From Hymenobacter crusticola (GTDB taxonomy: Bacteria > Bacteroidota > Bacteroidia > Cytophagales > Hymenobacteraceae): 64,000 bases of DNA. The notes beneath the pieces are model-generated. The model was not told the DNA's origin. It did no database searches and was given only the letters and a program-made list of their open reading frames with translations. Positions within the stretch are counted from its first letter, which is position 1. Each line of letters begins with the position of its first letter. The stretch covers positions 116,663 through 180,662 of the forward strand of contig NZ_MTSE01000010.1 of the NCBI RefSeq assembly GCF_002154225.1. Reading direction: 5' to 3'. This document shows, one piece after another, positions 35,030 to 42,889 of this stretch. Position numbers and translations under genes: made by a program.

Positions 35030-36712
35030 CTACAGGCGGGCTAGCTTCTGCCCTATTGCCGCGAATAGCATCACCAGAAAGCAGCCAATAATGTTGTACC
35101 AGAGGTAAGCAATATCGGTTTGCCAGAACAGCAACAACACCAGCACTTGCCCAAGCACAGCGGCCCAAAACACTGCCCTGCCTTTGATCAGTGGCATGAA
35201 GAAAGCCACTACAAAAATTCCCAGAATAGGTCCGTAAAACAACGACCCTAGAATGTTGACGGCCTGAATCAAGTTCTCTAGCTTCGCTGCAAACAACGCA
35301 AACCCAATACCTAGCACCCCCCACCCCGCCGTAGCCCAGCGCGACACCAGTACGTAGTGCTGCTGATCGGCGGCTGGGCGAGCTAGCCGGTACCAGTCGA
35401 TGACGGTGGTGGAAGCGAGGGCATTGAGGCCAGCGGCTGAGCTGCTCATGGCCGCGCTGAGCACCACGGCAATCAGCAACCCAATGAAGCCGTGCGGCAT
35501 GTAATCGAGCACGAAGGAAAGGAAGATGTAGTCTGTGTCTTTCGCTTCGGCCGTGGGCGCACCTTGCTTCAGGAGCGACTTCAAATCGGCACGTAAGCCC
35601 TGGGTGGCCGCATCCGTTACCTGCAAATGGGTTTGGGCCCTAGCTAACTGCCCGGCATCATTGGCATGCAATGCGTTGACCAACTCGGCGTTAGCCGCTT
35701 GCTTGGCAGCGGCAATGGTGGCTTGGCGTTGCTCCAATTGGCGAAGCGCCGGTGCGTACTGCGCATTGGTGGCTAGCTGTTCGCGTACTGGGCGGTTGAA
35801 CGTAAGCGGCGGGGCATTGAACTGATAAAACACAAACAACAGCACGCCAATCAGCAGAATGCCGAATTGCATGGGCACCTTGACTAGCCCATTAAACAAC
35901 AGGCCCAAACGACTTTCGCTGATGCTGCGGCCGGCTAGGTAGCGCTGCACTTGGCTTTGATCGGTACCGAAGTAAGATAGCGCCAGAAACAAGCCCCCCG
36001 TCATGCCCGACCAGAAATTGTAGCGGTCTTTGGGGTCGAAGTGGAAGTCGACGAGGTTGAGCTTGCCTTGATGACCGGCCACGCGCAACGCATCCCCGAA
36101 CCCTACATTGGCAGGCAGATAATGCACTAGCAAGTAACCCGCCACCACCATGCCGGTGAAGATAACGGCGACCTGCCACTGCTGCGTAACCGCTACGGCG
36201 CGCGTGCCTCCCACTACGGTATAGCCAATCATAAGCCCGCCGATCAGCCACACGGTAAGGCTAGTATTCCACCCTAGGATGGCTGACAGCACCAGCGCCG
36301 GCGCGTACAGAGAGAGGCCGTTGCTAAGGCCCCGTTGGAGCAGAAATAAGCCAGCGGCCAAAGTGCGCGTGGGTCGGTCGAAGCGCGTTTCGAGGTATTC
36401 GTAGGCCGTAAATACGTGCAAGCGGTGGTAAATCGGGACGGCCACGGCGGCAATGAGAACCATCGCGAGGGGCAGGCCGAAGTAAAACTGAATGAAGCGC
36501 ATGCCGTCGTCGTAGGCTTGGCCGGGCACACTCAGGAAGGTGATGGCGCTGGCCTGCGTAGCCACAATGCTCAGCCCGATGCCCCACCACTGCGCCTCCC
36601 GGTTGCCAAGCAGGTACGAGTTCAGGTCGCGGCTGCCGCGGGTGCGCCAGGTGCCGTAGCCCACAATGAAGAACAACGTCGCACCGAGGACCAGCCAGTC
36701 GAGCAGGCTCAC
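35030..36712 (-). CDS. Sodium:solute symporter (SSS family), GTG start coupled to a small membrane protein
   Basis: The start is taken as GTG at 36712, giving VSLLDWLVLGATLFFIVGYG; the longer reading from 36784 adds a basic non-membrane leader that overlaps a better small gene. 560 residues, with SSS features: LLGNREAQWWGIGLSIVATQASAITFLSVPG, a GGTRAVAVTQQWQ helix-5 motif, and ALSYFGTDQSQVQRYLAG. A large soluble insertion of about 90 residues (helical, alanine/glutamine-rich, with TNAQYAPALRQLEQRQATIAA) splits the later helices, which is unusual. A SSAAGLNALASTTVIDWY segment forms the sodium-site region. It is the last gene of an operon with PIG-L, PAP2 and the 39-residue protein; substrate unknown. 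Confidence 0.88.
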   Translation of the reverse strand: MSLLDWLVLGATLFFIVGYGTWRTRGSRDLNSYLLGNREAQWWGIGLSIVATQASAITFLSVPGQAYDDGMRFIQFYFGLPLAMVLIAAVAVPIYHRLHVFTAYEYLETRFDRPTRTLAAGLFLLQRGLSNGLSLYAPALVLSAILGWNTSLTVWLIGGLMIGYTVVGGTRAVAVTQQWQVAVIFTGMVVAGYLLVHYLPANVGFGDALRVAGHQGKLNLVDFHFDPKDRYNFWSGMTGGLFLALSYFGTDQSQVQRYLAGRSISESRLGLLFNGLVKVPMQFGILLIGVLLFVFYQFNAPPLTFNRPVREQLATNAQYAPALRQLEQRQATIAAAKQAANAELVNALHANDAGQLARAQTHLQVTDAATQGLRADLKSLLKQGAPTAEAKDTDYIFLSFVLDYMPHGFIGLLIAVVLSAAMSSSAAGLNALASTTVIDWYRLARPAADQQHYVLVSRWATAGWGVLGIGFALFAAKLENLIQAVNILGSLFYGPILGIFVVAFFMPLIKGRAVFWAAVLGQVLVLLLFWQTDIAYLWYNIIGCFLVMLFAAIGQKLARL

Positions 36713-36828
36713 GCGAAGTAGCGGGTTAGAAGCGTGAAGCCAACGATTTCGGCGGCTAAAGCGGCGAGTACCAAGAGGTACCATGCGCGCCAGCTTGTTA
36801 AGAGTGGTGGGTTGTCGGGGTGGTTCAT
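36709..36828 (-). CDS. 39-residue single-span membrane protein coupled to the symporter
   Basis: Reading the minus strand from ATG 36828 gives MNHPDNPPLLTSWRAWYLLV then a helix (LAALAAEIVGFTLLTRYFA) and a TGA at 36711-36709. The start codon GTG of the symporter overlaps it (GTGA), a classic coupling junction. It is an N-out/N-in unassigned single membrane helix with a Trp/Pro-rich head. Symporters of the SSS family are known to have small partner subunits (for example DUF4212 or YjcH type), but I cannot match this sequence to them; it is proposed as a small subunit by context. Confidence 0.68.
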   Translation of the reverse strand: MNHPDNPPLLTSWRAWYLLVLAALAAEIVGFTLLTRYFA

Positions 36829-36900
36829 AGGGTAGGAACTTACCTGCTAGCTTCTCATCTTCTAACAGTTTGGGAGGTTAAGCTAAACGGCGTCGTTTCT

Positions 36901-37599
36901 CTATTCGTCTGTTTTTGTCGGCTGATACCGGCGCAAGCGAAAGGGCGTGCGCGGCGTAATGAACGGCAGCCGGCTAAACAGCCAAGTGAGCACGCCCACC
37001 AGACCAACAGAAGCTAGCACATCGCCTAGGAAGTGTAGCTCCAGCACAAGCCGTCCCACGGTGATCAGCATGGGCAACACTAGCAGCGGCCACCGGTACC
37101 GCGGAAACTGCCAAGCCAACGGAAATAATAAGCTGAAGTAAAGCGTGGCGTGACTGGAGGGAAATGAATAGTCGCGGGTGGTAGCCTGCCAGAAGCCCGT
37201 GCCCGCCATGCCGTGCAGTAGAAAAGCATCGGGCCGTGGGCGCTGGAAGTAGATTTTGAGCAGATTGGTGGCAACTCCGCTGTTGAGTAGTACCAACCCG
37301 ATCAGCAAAAACACGCCTGGGTTCGGAGCATGCAGCACAAAACGCCCCAACAGAAACAGTACGAACAGCGCCACAAAGCCAATGGGCACACCACCTAGGT
37401 CGGCGGAGTAAAACAACGTCATGTACACTTTATCCACGGCGTTGGTAAGCGCCTCGAAAAAGGGCTGTAGCTCGCGGGTGTACTCGTGCAGCCACAGAGC
37501 CAGCGGCTTATCCAGTACCCACAAAGCAATCGGGCACAGCACGCAGCAGCCTAGGATAAAGTATCGAAGTTCGCGCCGTTGCGGCACTGTCGTGTTCAT
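36901..37599 (-). CDS. PAP2-family membrane phosphatase (third in window)
   Basis: A 232-residue multi-pass protein with K-x6-RP (KIYFQRPRP), PSSH in place of PSGH (YSFPSSHATLYF) and R-x5-H-x3-D (GRLVLELHFLGD). The serine variant of the second motif still keeps the catalytic histidine. The N-terminal part carries an extra helix pair. It is the second gene of the PIG-L operon (4-base gap to the PIG-L stop), suggesting a lipid-linked or phosphorylated-sugar substrate handled by both enzymes. Confidence 0.9.
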   Translation of the reverse strand: MNTTVPQRRELRYFILGCCVLCPIALWVLDKPLALWLHEYTRELQPFFEALTNAVDKVYMTLFYSADLGGVPIGFVALFVLFLLGRFVLHAPNPGVFLLIGLVLLNSGVATNLLKIYFQRPRPDAFLLHGMAGTGFWQATTRDYSFPSSHATLYFSLLFPLAWQFPRYRWPLLVLPMLITVGRLVLELHFLGDVLASVGLVGVLTWLFSRLPFITPRTPFRLRRYQPTKTDE

Positions 37600-37603
37600 G
37601 TAG

Positions 37604-40159
37604 TTACTTACCGAGCGAAATCATGTTGGTGAGCAACCGGTAGGCCCCAGGCACGCCCGCCGGCAACTCCCGGAAGAACGACAGCCCTGTGTAGATGTAG
37701 TGCCCTTTGCCGTAATCGGCCACGAGAATAGCGCTTTCCTTAGGCTTCTCGTTCGGGTCGTGGCTGCTGATGATGGTTTGATACTGCGCGTCCCATTGGC
37801 TCGGGTAATACAAGCCTTGCTCTTGCACCCAGCCCTGAAAATCCTTGTTGCTGATCTTGTTGGGCGCGTTCAGCAGGGGGTGTTGGGGCTTGAGAAATGT
37901 AACGTCGGCGTTTTCTACCGTCACGCGGTCGGTAGAAAGCATGAAGGGGTACGGCCCAATTTGCGGCATTACGGTGCCGCGGTTCACCACGTACTGCACC
38001 ACGAGGTTGCCGCCATCCTTCACGTAGTCGAGTAGGGTGGGCTGGAGCACCTTCAGGCGGTCGAGCACGTTGTAGGCGCGCACGCCAAGCAGCACGGCAT
38101 CAAAGCGCCGCAAATTTTCGGGCGTGATGTCAGTTTCCTTCAACAGCGTGACGGTATAGCCCACTTGGCGCAAGGCATCGGGCACTTCGTCGCCGGCGCC
38201 CATGAGGTAGCCGATTTGCTGACCTTTGCGCTTCAGGTCCACTTTCACGAGCGGCGCTACAGCTTCGGGGAAAAGCGTTTGGGTTGGAATGTGGTTGTAC
38301 TCAATGGTCTGGATACCACGCGCATATTGTTGTCCATCCACGGTAACTACGGCGCGAAGCTGGCCCACGCTTTCTTGGTTGCCCGTTGGCTGCACCTGAA
38401 ACTGAATGGTTCGCTCTTGGTCTTTCGAAGCTAGGTCGAAGCTAGCCGACGCGGGCTCTGATTTCCAGCCCGCCGGCAATGCTAAAGCTAGGGTGCCCCG
38501 CACGCCATCACGCCCCGCGCGCACGGTTACAGGAACGGTTTTCGGCTGGTTTTCGGAGAAGACGTAGGCTTTGCCGCCGATGTTTACCGCCACTGTTGGC
38601 ACTACGGCCAGGGGTTGATACAGCTCGCCTTGGACGGGGTCAGTGTGCTTGTATTGAACGGGAACGGTAAAAAGAAGTGATGCTCCATTAATGGTGCAAG
38701 AGAAGAAGGCAGAAGCTACAGGAGCATTTTCGGGCGTACCACGTAGCTGCTCCTTCACCGTGCCTTGTGGATTAGGCTCCGTAAACTTGTACATTCCGAC
38801 TGATCCTTCTTCACGAAGCCAATAGGGCTGTGAAACCAAAGAGTTGGTGAATGCACTGACTGTTAGCTTTCCGTTCACTCGTTTGTTTGGTACAAGTTCA
38901 GCAGCTTGCTTAGAATCTACTCGCGGAGCGTCTAACGTAACTGTTACCGGATCATTAGGAGAATAAACTTTGCTGATTGTAACCTTATCCAGTTTTGCTG
39001 TCAGCACAGACCGATTTACAATTTCGTAATCTATTGTGAGCTCTGAACCGGTTGCGATACTTGACTCATTTGCCACTGCTTCTGCGTAAATTCCTGAGCA
39101 AGCTTGTAGTAAAGCAGAAGTAGCGCTAATCTTCTCATCCAGCCAGAAAGCGTCCTTGTTACTCATCCGTAAGCGGAACAAGGACTCATATACCTTGGCT
39201 AACCCCGCCACACTAGCCGACGGATTGCTAGGGTCGTACTTCTTAATCACTTCATCAATCAGCTTCCCCACAGCTGCTCCGCCTTTCACGCGGTTCCACG
39301 TCATATCCACACCTTCAAACGGGTCTTTGGCCGCCTTCTCCCCTTTCACCGGCTGAAAATACTCCAGGGCTTCTCCCCGCGTAGCAGCCGATCCAAAACC
39401 TTGGCTTTTGTGATTGGAGCGACTAGTTGCCGCAATTTCGCCGTAGCTCTGACCTAGGAAGGCATTATAGCCGCCCGCATCCACGCTGATATAGCCAGCC
39501 ATCGACTCGCCGGGTTTCACGAAGAAGCTGCCCGTGTTCCAGAGCAAGCGCTTAGGCTGCCAAGCTTGCACGTACTTCAGTTGCTCAGGGAAGCGCTTAG
39601 GGTCGCCAGCCGCATCAAAAGCCTCGGCAGCGAGGATAGCGGACGCCGTGTGGTGGCCGTGGCCAGCGCGGGCATCCGGTGGGAAGCGGGTAATGAGCAC
39701 GTCGGGGCGGCGCTGGCGAATCACCCACACCATATCGGCGAGCACCTGCTCTTTGTCCCAAATGGTAAAGGTTTCTTCGGCCGTTTTAGAGAAGCCGAAA
39801 TCGTTGGCGCGGGTGAAAAACTGCCGGCCACCATCGGTGCGGCGAGCCGCCAGCAACTCCTGCGTCCGGATGACACCTAGCTGCTCCCGGATTTCGGGCC
39901 CAATGAGGTTTTGTCCACCGTCGCCGCGGGTACATGCTAGGTAGCCAGTTTCGAGCAGACGGCCGTTAGCCATGTAGGCAATCAGGCGCGTGTTTTCGTC
40001 GTCGGGGTGAGCTGCGATGTAGAGCACTGAGCCCAGCACATTGAGTTTGCGCAGACCTAGGGCAATATCGGCAGAGGTGTAATGTTTAGGCGTTTGGGCG
40101 TGGGCTAGCAGCGGCAGCAACAGCAGAAGTACCGCGGCACGAAGATTAGAAAGACGCAT
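37604..40159 (-). CDS. PIG-L-family deacetylase with C-terminal extension
   Basis: An 851-residue exported protein (signal LRAAVLLLLLPLLAHAQ). Residues about 30-250 form the PIG-L (LmbE-like) zinc deacetylase: VLYIAAHPDDENTRL with the AHPDDE zinc/catalytic motif, and PDARAGHGHHTASAILA holding the other ligand. The rest, about 600 residues, is a beta-rich accessory region followed by a ThuA- or glutamine-amidotransferase-like C-terminus (LGVRAYNVLDRLKVLQPTLL, GGNLVVQYVV). The family removes acetyl groups from N-acetylglucosamine conjugates. First gene of the PIG-L/PAP2/small protein/SSS operon; a near-consensus TATCTTTA lies about 24 bases upstream. Confidence 0.9.
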   Translation of the reverse strand: MRLSNLRAAVLLLLLPLLAHAQTPKHYTSADIALGLRKLNVLGSVLYIAAHPDDENTRLIAYMANGRLLETGYLACTRGDGGQNLIGPEIREQLGVIRTQELLAARRTDGGRQFFTRANDFGFSKTAEETFTIWDKEQVLADMVWVIRQRRPDVLITRFPPDARAGHGHHTASAILAAEAFDAAGDPKRFPEQLKYVQAWQPKRLLWNTGSFFVKPGESMAGYISVDAGGYNAFLGQSYGEIAATSRSNHKSQGFGSAATRGEALEYFQPVKGEKAAKDPFEGVDMTWNRVKGGAAVGKLIDEVIKKYDPSNPSASVAGLAKVYESLFRLRMSNKDAFWLDEKISATSALLQACSGIYAEAVANESSIATGSELTIDYEIVNRSVLTAKLDKVTISKVYSPNDPVTVTLDAPRVDSKQAAELVPNKRVNGKLTVSAFTNSLVSQPYWLREEGSVGMYKFTEPNPQGTVKEQLRGTPENAPVASAFFSCTINGASLLFTVPVQYKHTDPVQGELYQPLAVVPTVAVNIGGKAYVFSENQPKTVPVTVRAGRDGVRGTLALALPAGWKSEPASASFDLASKDQERTIQFQVQPTGNQESVGQLRAVVTVDGQQYARGIQTIEYNHIPTQTLFPEAVAPLVKVDLKRKGQQIGYLMGAGDEVPDALRQVGYTVTLLKETDITPENLRRFDAVLLGVRAYNVLDRLKVLQPTLLDYVKDGGNLVVQYVVNRGTVMPQIGPYPFMLSTDRVTVENADVTFLKPQHPLLNAPNKISNKDFQGWVQEQGLYYPSQWDAQYQTIISSHDPNEKPKESAILVADYGKGHYIYTGLSFFRELPAGVPGAYRLLTNMISLGK

Positions 40160-40598
40160 TCGGACAGGAACAATAGAACGAGGTAAAGATACACGACGCG
40201 CCTAGAGGTTGCCGCACTCTTTCACTTTGTAGCATTTTACACAGCTAATAACTGCGCAACAGTCCTCTTGCAAGGTAGCTTTATGCCGTTATGCCTTTGC
40301 CCAAGTCCTTGCCTAGCTTTTGTTATCTTTGCCAAACGAAGTCCAATCGAGTCGGCTGTGCGGTAGTTAGTTCAGCTAACACTTTCGATACTAGAGCCAT
40401 TAACTTAAATTATTTGCCCAGTACATCCGTTTTTAATGGTGTATGGTTGATAAGGCCCTACTTAACAGGTTATTCAACACAAGATCATCTACCTTATACC
40501 TAATTGCTAACTAAGTAGACCCCAGACTTAACAATATTTATCTATTCGCTACACATTTACATCCAACTAGTTAATATTTATATCCAGACCGCTGTCGT
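40160..40598. other. Intergenic region, 439 bases, promoter only
   Basis: Divergent spacer between the PIG-L operon and the winged-helix gene. A perfect TATCTTTG at 40324-40331 points right and probably drives the winged-helix gene with a long 5' leader. The right part is AT-rich. A 70-codon frame at 40291-40503 has no protein-like features. Confidence 0.5.
40324..40331 (+). promoter_or_regulatory. Promoter -7 element, rightward
   Basis: TATCTTTG matches TAnnTTTG, 267 bases ahead of the winged-helix gene. Confidence 0.4.
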
Positions 40599-40994
40599 AT
40601 GACTGATGCCGGCTTGCCTTCGTCGTCTTCCGTGCTCGAACAATTTGCGCAACGCATTGCTACTCGCGACGAAACGCCACCCATCTTGGTTACCCCCGAA
40701 GCCATTCAGGAGCGACTAGGCGCGGCACTCGGGGCACGCCTAGGCACCAAAGATCCGCGCCGCCGTCGCACGCTAGCGCGTATTGCTTATGCGCTCATGG
40801 CTGAACGCTGGCAGACCAACGTTCAACTGGGAGCTGCCGCAGGCCTTACGGCGCAAGCTGCTCAGCGCGTGGCCGATGCGCTCGTTCGGGAAGGCCTGCT
40901 GGAAGTATACCGCGACAAAAATACGCGGGTGCAATGTCTAAGTCGGGCCGGCGAAGATTGGCTGTTGCCTCACGCACAAGGTACGGCTGTGTAA
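40599..40994 (+). CDS. Small winged-helix-like protein
   Basis: A 131-residue protein. The middle is strongly basic (GTKDPRRRRTLARIAY) and the C-terminal half looks like a winged helix: ALMAERWQTNVQLGAAAGLTAQAAQRVADALVREGLLEVY followed by the wing and LSRAGEDWLL. This fits a MarR- or DUF-type DNA-binding protein, but no named family is recognised. The stop overlaps the start of a 41-codon frame (TAATG). Confidence 0.65.
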   Translation: MTDAGLPSSSSVLEQFAQRIATRDETPPILVTPEAIQERLGAALGARLGTKDPRRRRTLARIAYALMAERWQTNVQLGAAAGLTAQAAQRVADALVREGLLEVYRDKNTRVQCLSRAGEDWLLPHAQGTAV

Positions 40995-41119
40995 TGCGTC
41001 TTCCCCTCAAATTCAGCGTCTTTGGCCTAATCACTACTTTCTTTATTCGTCGTTGCACCCCTAGCTTCGGTTTTGTGTTGGGCAGCGTATACTTCGCTTT
41101 CTTGCTTGCATCTCACTAA
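40994..41119 (+). CDS. Possible 41-residue membrane peptide between two TAATG junctions
   Basis: ATG 40994 overlaps the stop of the winged-helix gene (TAATG) and its own stop overlaps the ATG of the subtilase gene (again TAATG). The peptide (MRLPLKFSVFGLITTFFIRR then CTPSFGFVLGSVYFAFLLASH) is hydrophobic with basic residues. Such double overlaps suggest coupled translation, but the sequence may simply be the subtilase promoter region. Low confidence. Confidence 0.3.
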   Translation: MRLPLKFSVFGLITTFFIRRCTPSFGFVLGSVYFAFLLASH

Positions 41120-42762
41120 TGTCTTTTTCCTTGTCTTCTTCCCTCAAGCCTTTGCTACTGGCGCTATTGGTGCCGGCTGCTACTTTTGCCCAAACCCCAG
41201 CAGCGCCGCCCGCTCCTCCCACTCGTGCCGAAGCGCAAGCCCAACAGTGGTTTCACCTTGATGCACAAACCGATGGTGGCGTTGTGGGCGTGAGCACCAA
41301 CCGTGCTTACCAAGAGCTACTAAAGAGCCGTAAGTCTACGCCTGTTATCGTGGCGGTGATTGATGGGGGTGTGGATACCGCCCACCAAGATCTGCGGCGC
41401 GTGCTGTGGAAGAACCCCAAAGAAATTGCGGGCAATGGGCAAGACGACGACCACAACGGCTTTATCGACGACGTGTACGGCTGGAATTTCCTAGGTGCCA
41501 AGGATGGCCGCAACGTCGACATCGACACCTACGAAGACACCCGCCTGATGGCCAAGCTGCAACCGTTGTACGAAGGCAAAACTCGTACGTCGGTGCCGGC
41601 AGCCAAACGCGACGAGTTTGACTTGTACACTCAGGTAAAGAAAACCTACCAGGAGAAGCTCACCGAGAGCACCCAACAAGCGCAGCAAATTGGCCAGCTC
41701 TATGAGCAAACCAGCGAAGTAGTAACGCAGGTGAAGAAGGCGCTAAATGTGTCCCGTCTCGATACGGCCACCTTGCACCACCCACCCACGACTAACCCGG
41801 CTTTGCTCGACGTCACCACGCAGCTTTACCGAGGCATCACTACGATGGGCTTTGCCGACGCCGAAACGGTAGTAGCCGAAATGCAAAAGGCCGCCGAGCA
41901 CGGTAAAACCGGACTGGATTACTCGCTCAACCTCAAGTATAACCCGCGCGAAATTGTAGGTGACAACCCTGATAACACCAAGGACCACGCTTACGGCAAC
42001 AAAGACGTGACCGGACCCGACCCCGAACACGGCACGCACGTGGCAGGCATTATCGGTGCCGACCGTACCAACAACCTAGGGGTGCAAGGCGTAGCCGACA
42101 ACATTCGCATCATGGCGGTGCGGGCGGTGCCCAATGGCGACGAGCATGACAAGGACGTGGCCAATGCCATCCGATACGCCGTCGACAACGGTGCTCAGAT
42201 TATCAATATGAGCTTCGGCAAGTACTACTCGCCCCAGCGCCCTGCCGTGGAAGAAGCTATCCGGTACGCGGGCAGCAAGGGCGTGCTGCTAGTGCACTCC
42301 GCCGGCAACGAAAACAAGGACCTCGATGTGGAAACGCAATATCCTTCGCCGCGCTTCCTGGATGGCAAAACCATTCCGAACATGATTACGGTAGGAGCCT
42401 CGGCCCGCCAAGACGATGAGAAGCTAGCTGCCGAATTCTCTAACTACGGCAAGCGCACTGTAGATGTGTTTGCGCCCGGCGTAAACATCTATTCGACGCT
42501 GCCCGGCAGCAAATACGGCAACGAAAGCGGCACCAGTATGGCCGGCCCCGTAGTGTCAGGAATTGCCGCGGTATTGAAGTCGTACTTTCCCAAGCTGACG
42601 CCCACTGATCTGAAGCGCATTATCCAGCAGTCGGCGGTGCCCTACCACACGCAGGTATTGAAGCCCGGCACGCAGACGAAAGTACCTTTCGATCAGCTCT
42701 CTAACACAGGCGGCGTGGTGAACCTGTACCGCGCCGTGGAAATAGCCCAACAGCAGCCCTAA
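41119..42762 (+). CDS. S8-family subtilisin-like peptidase with large catalytic-domain insertion
   Basis: A 547-residue exported protease (signal SSLKPLLLALLVPAATFAQ). The catalytic triad is complete: D82 in VIVAVIDGGVDTAH, H304 in DPEHGTHVAGI and S473 in NESGTSMAGPVVSG, with the oxyanion asparagine in HSAGNEN. The Asp-His distance of about 220 residues far exceeds the usual 30-odd, because of an inserted domain containing a likely coiled coil (TQVKKTYQEKLTESTQQAQQ). Only a short tail follows the domain and no T9SS sorting domain is seen, so it may stay periplasmic. A long palindromic terminator follows. Confidence 0.93.
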   Translation: MSFSLSSSLKPLLLALLVPAATFAQTPAAPPAPPTRAEAQAQQWFHLDAQTDGGVVGVSTNRAYQELLKSRKSTPVIVAVIDGGVDTAHQDLRRVLWKNPKEIAGNGQDDDHNGFIDDVYGWNFLGAKDGRNVDIDTYEDTRLMAKLQPLYEGKTRTSVPAAKRDEFDLYTQVKKTYQEKLTESTQQAQQIGQLYEQTSEVVTQVKKALNVSRLDTATLHHPPTTNPALLDVTTQLYRGITTMGFADAETVVAEMQKAAEHGKTGLDYSLNLKYNPREIVGDNPDNTKDHAYGNKDVTGPDPEHGTHVAGIIGADRTNNLGVQGVADNIRIMAVRAVPNGDEHDKDVANAIRYAVDNGAQIINMSFGKYYSPQRPAVEEAIRYAGSKGVLLVHSAGNENKDLDVETQYPSPRFLDGKTIPNMITVGASARQDDEKLAAEFSNYGKRTVDVFAPGVNIYSTLPGSKYGNESGTSMAGPVVSGIAAVLKSYFPKLTPTDLKRIIQQSAVPYHTQVLKPGTQTKVPFDQLSNTGGVVNLYRAVEIAQQQP

Positions 42763-42777
42763 GCGCTACAAATGAAG

Positions 42778-42825
42778 TAAACACAAGCAGAGACGCGCAC
42801 TAGTGCGCGTCTCTGCTTGTGTTTA
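42778..42825 (+). terminator. 48-bp perfect spacerless palindrome after the subtilase gene
   Basis: Arms of 24 bases meet with no spacer at the centre ACTAGT; half-site begins TAAACACAAGCAGAGACGCG. It follows the S8 peptidase stop and precedes the MOSC gene, both on the plus strand. A short T-run is present on both flanks only weakly, so it likely acts as a stem-only terminator or an mRNA 3' stabiliser. Confidence 0.65.
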
Positions 42826-42876
42826 GGGCCTACTTATTCTTCGGCCTTTGACAGCCTAGGCCAGAACCTAGCTTTG

Positions 42877-42884
42877 TACCTTTG
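42877..42884 (+). promoter_or_regulatory. Promoter -7 element five bases before the MOSC gene
   Basis: TACCTTTG matches TAnnTTTG; the ATG at 42890 follows after five bases, predicting a near-leaderless transcript. Confidence 0.5.
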
Positions 42885-42889
42885 CCCGC

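Noticed and set aside
36416..36721. 101-codon plus-strand frame opposite the symporter
   Set aside because: Antisense shadow of a membrane transporter; no domain.
36713..36784. Upstream ATG extension of the second symporter
   Set aside because: It would give a basic, non-membrane leader and overlap the 39-codon frame; the GTG at 36712 fits the family N-terminus better.
40291..40503. 70-codon frame in the spacer ahead of the winged-helix gene
   Set aside because: Sequence has no domain, signal or codon bias, and a promoter element (40324-40331) lies inside it.
42847..42852. TTGACA, a sigma-70-like -35 word before the MOSC gene
   Set aside because: No matching -10, and the Bacteroidota TAnnTTTG element at 42877 explains the promoter better.
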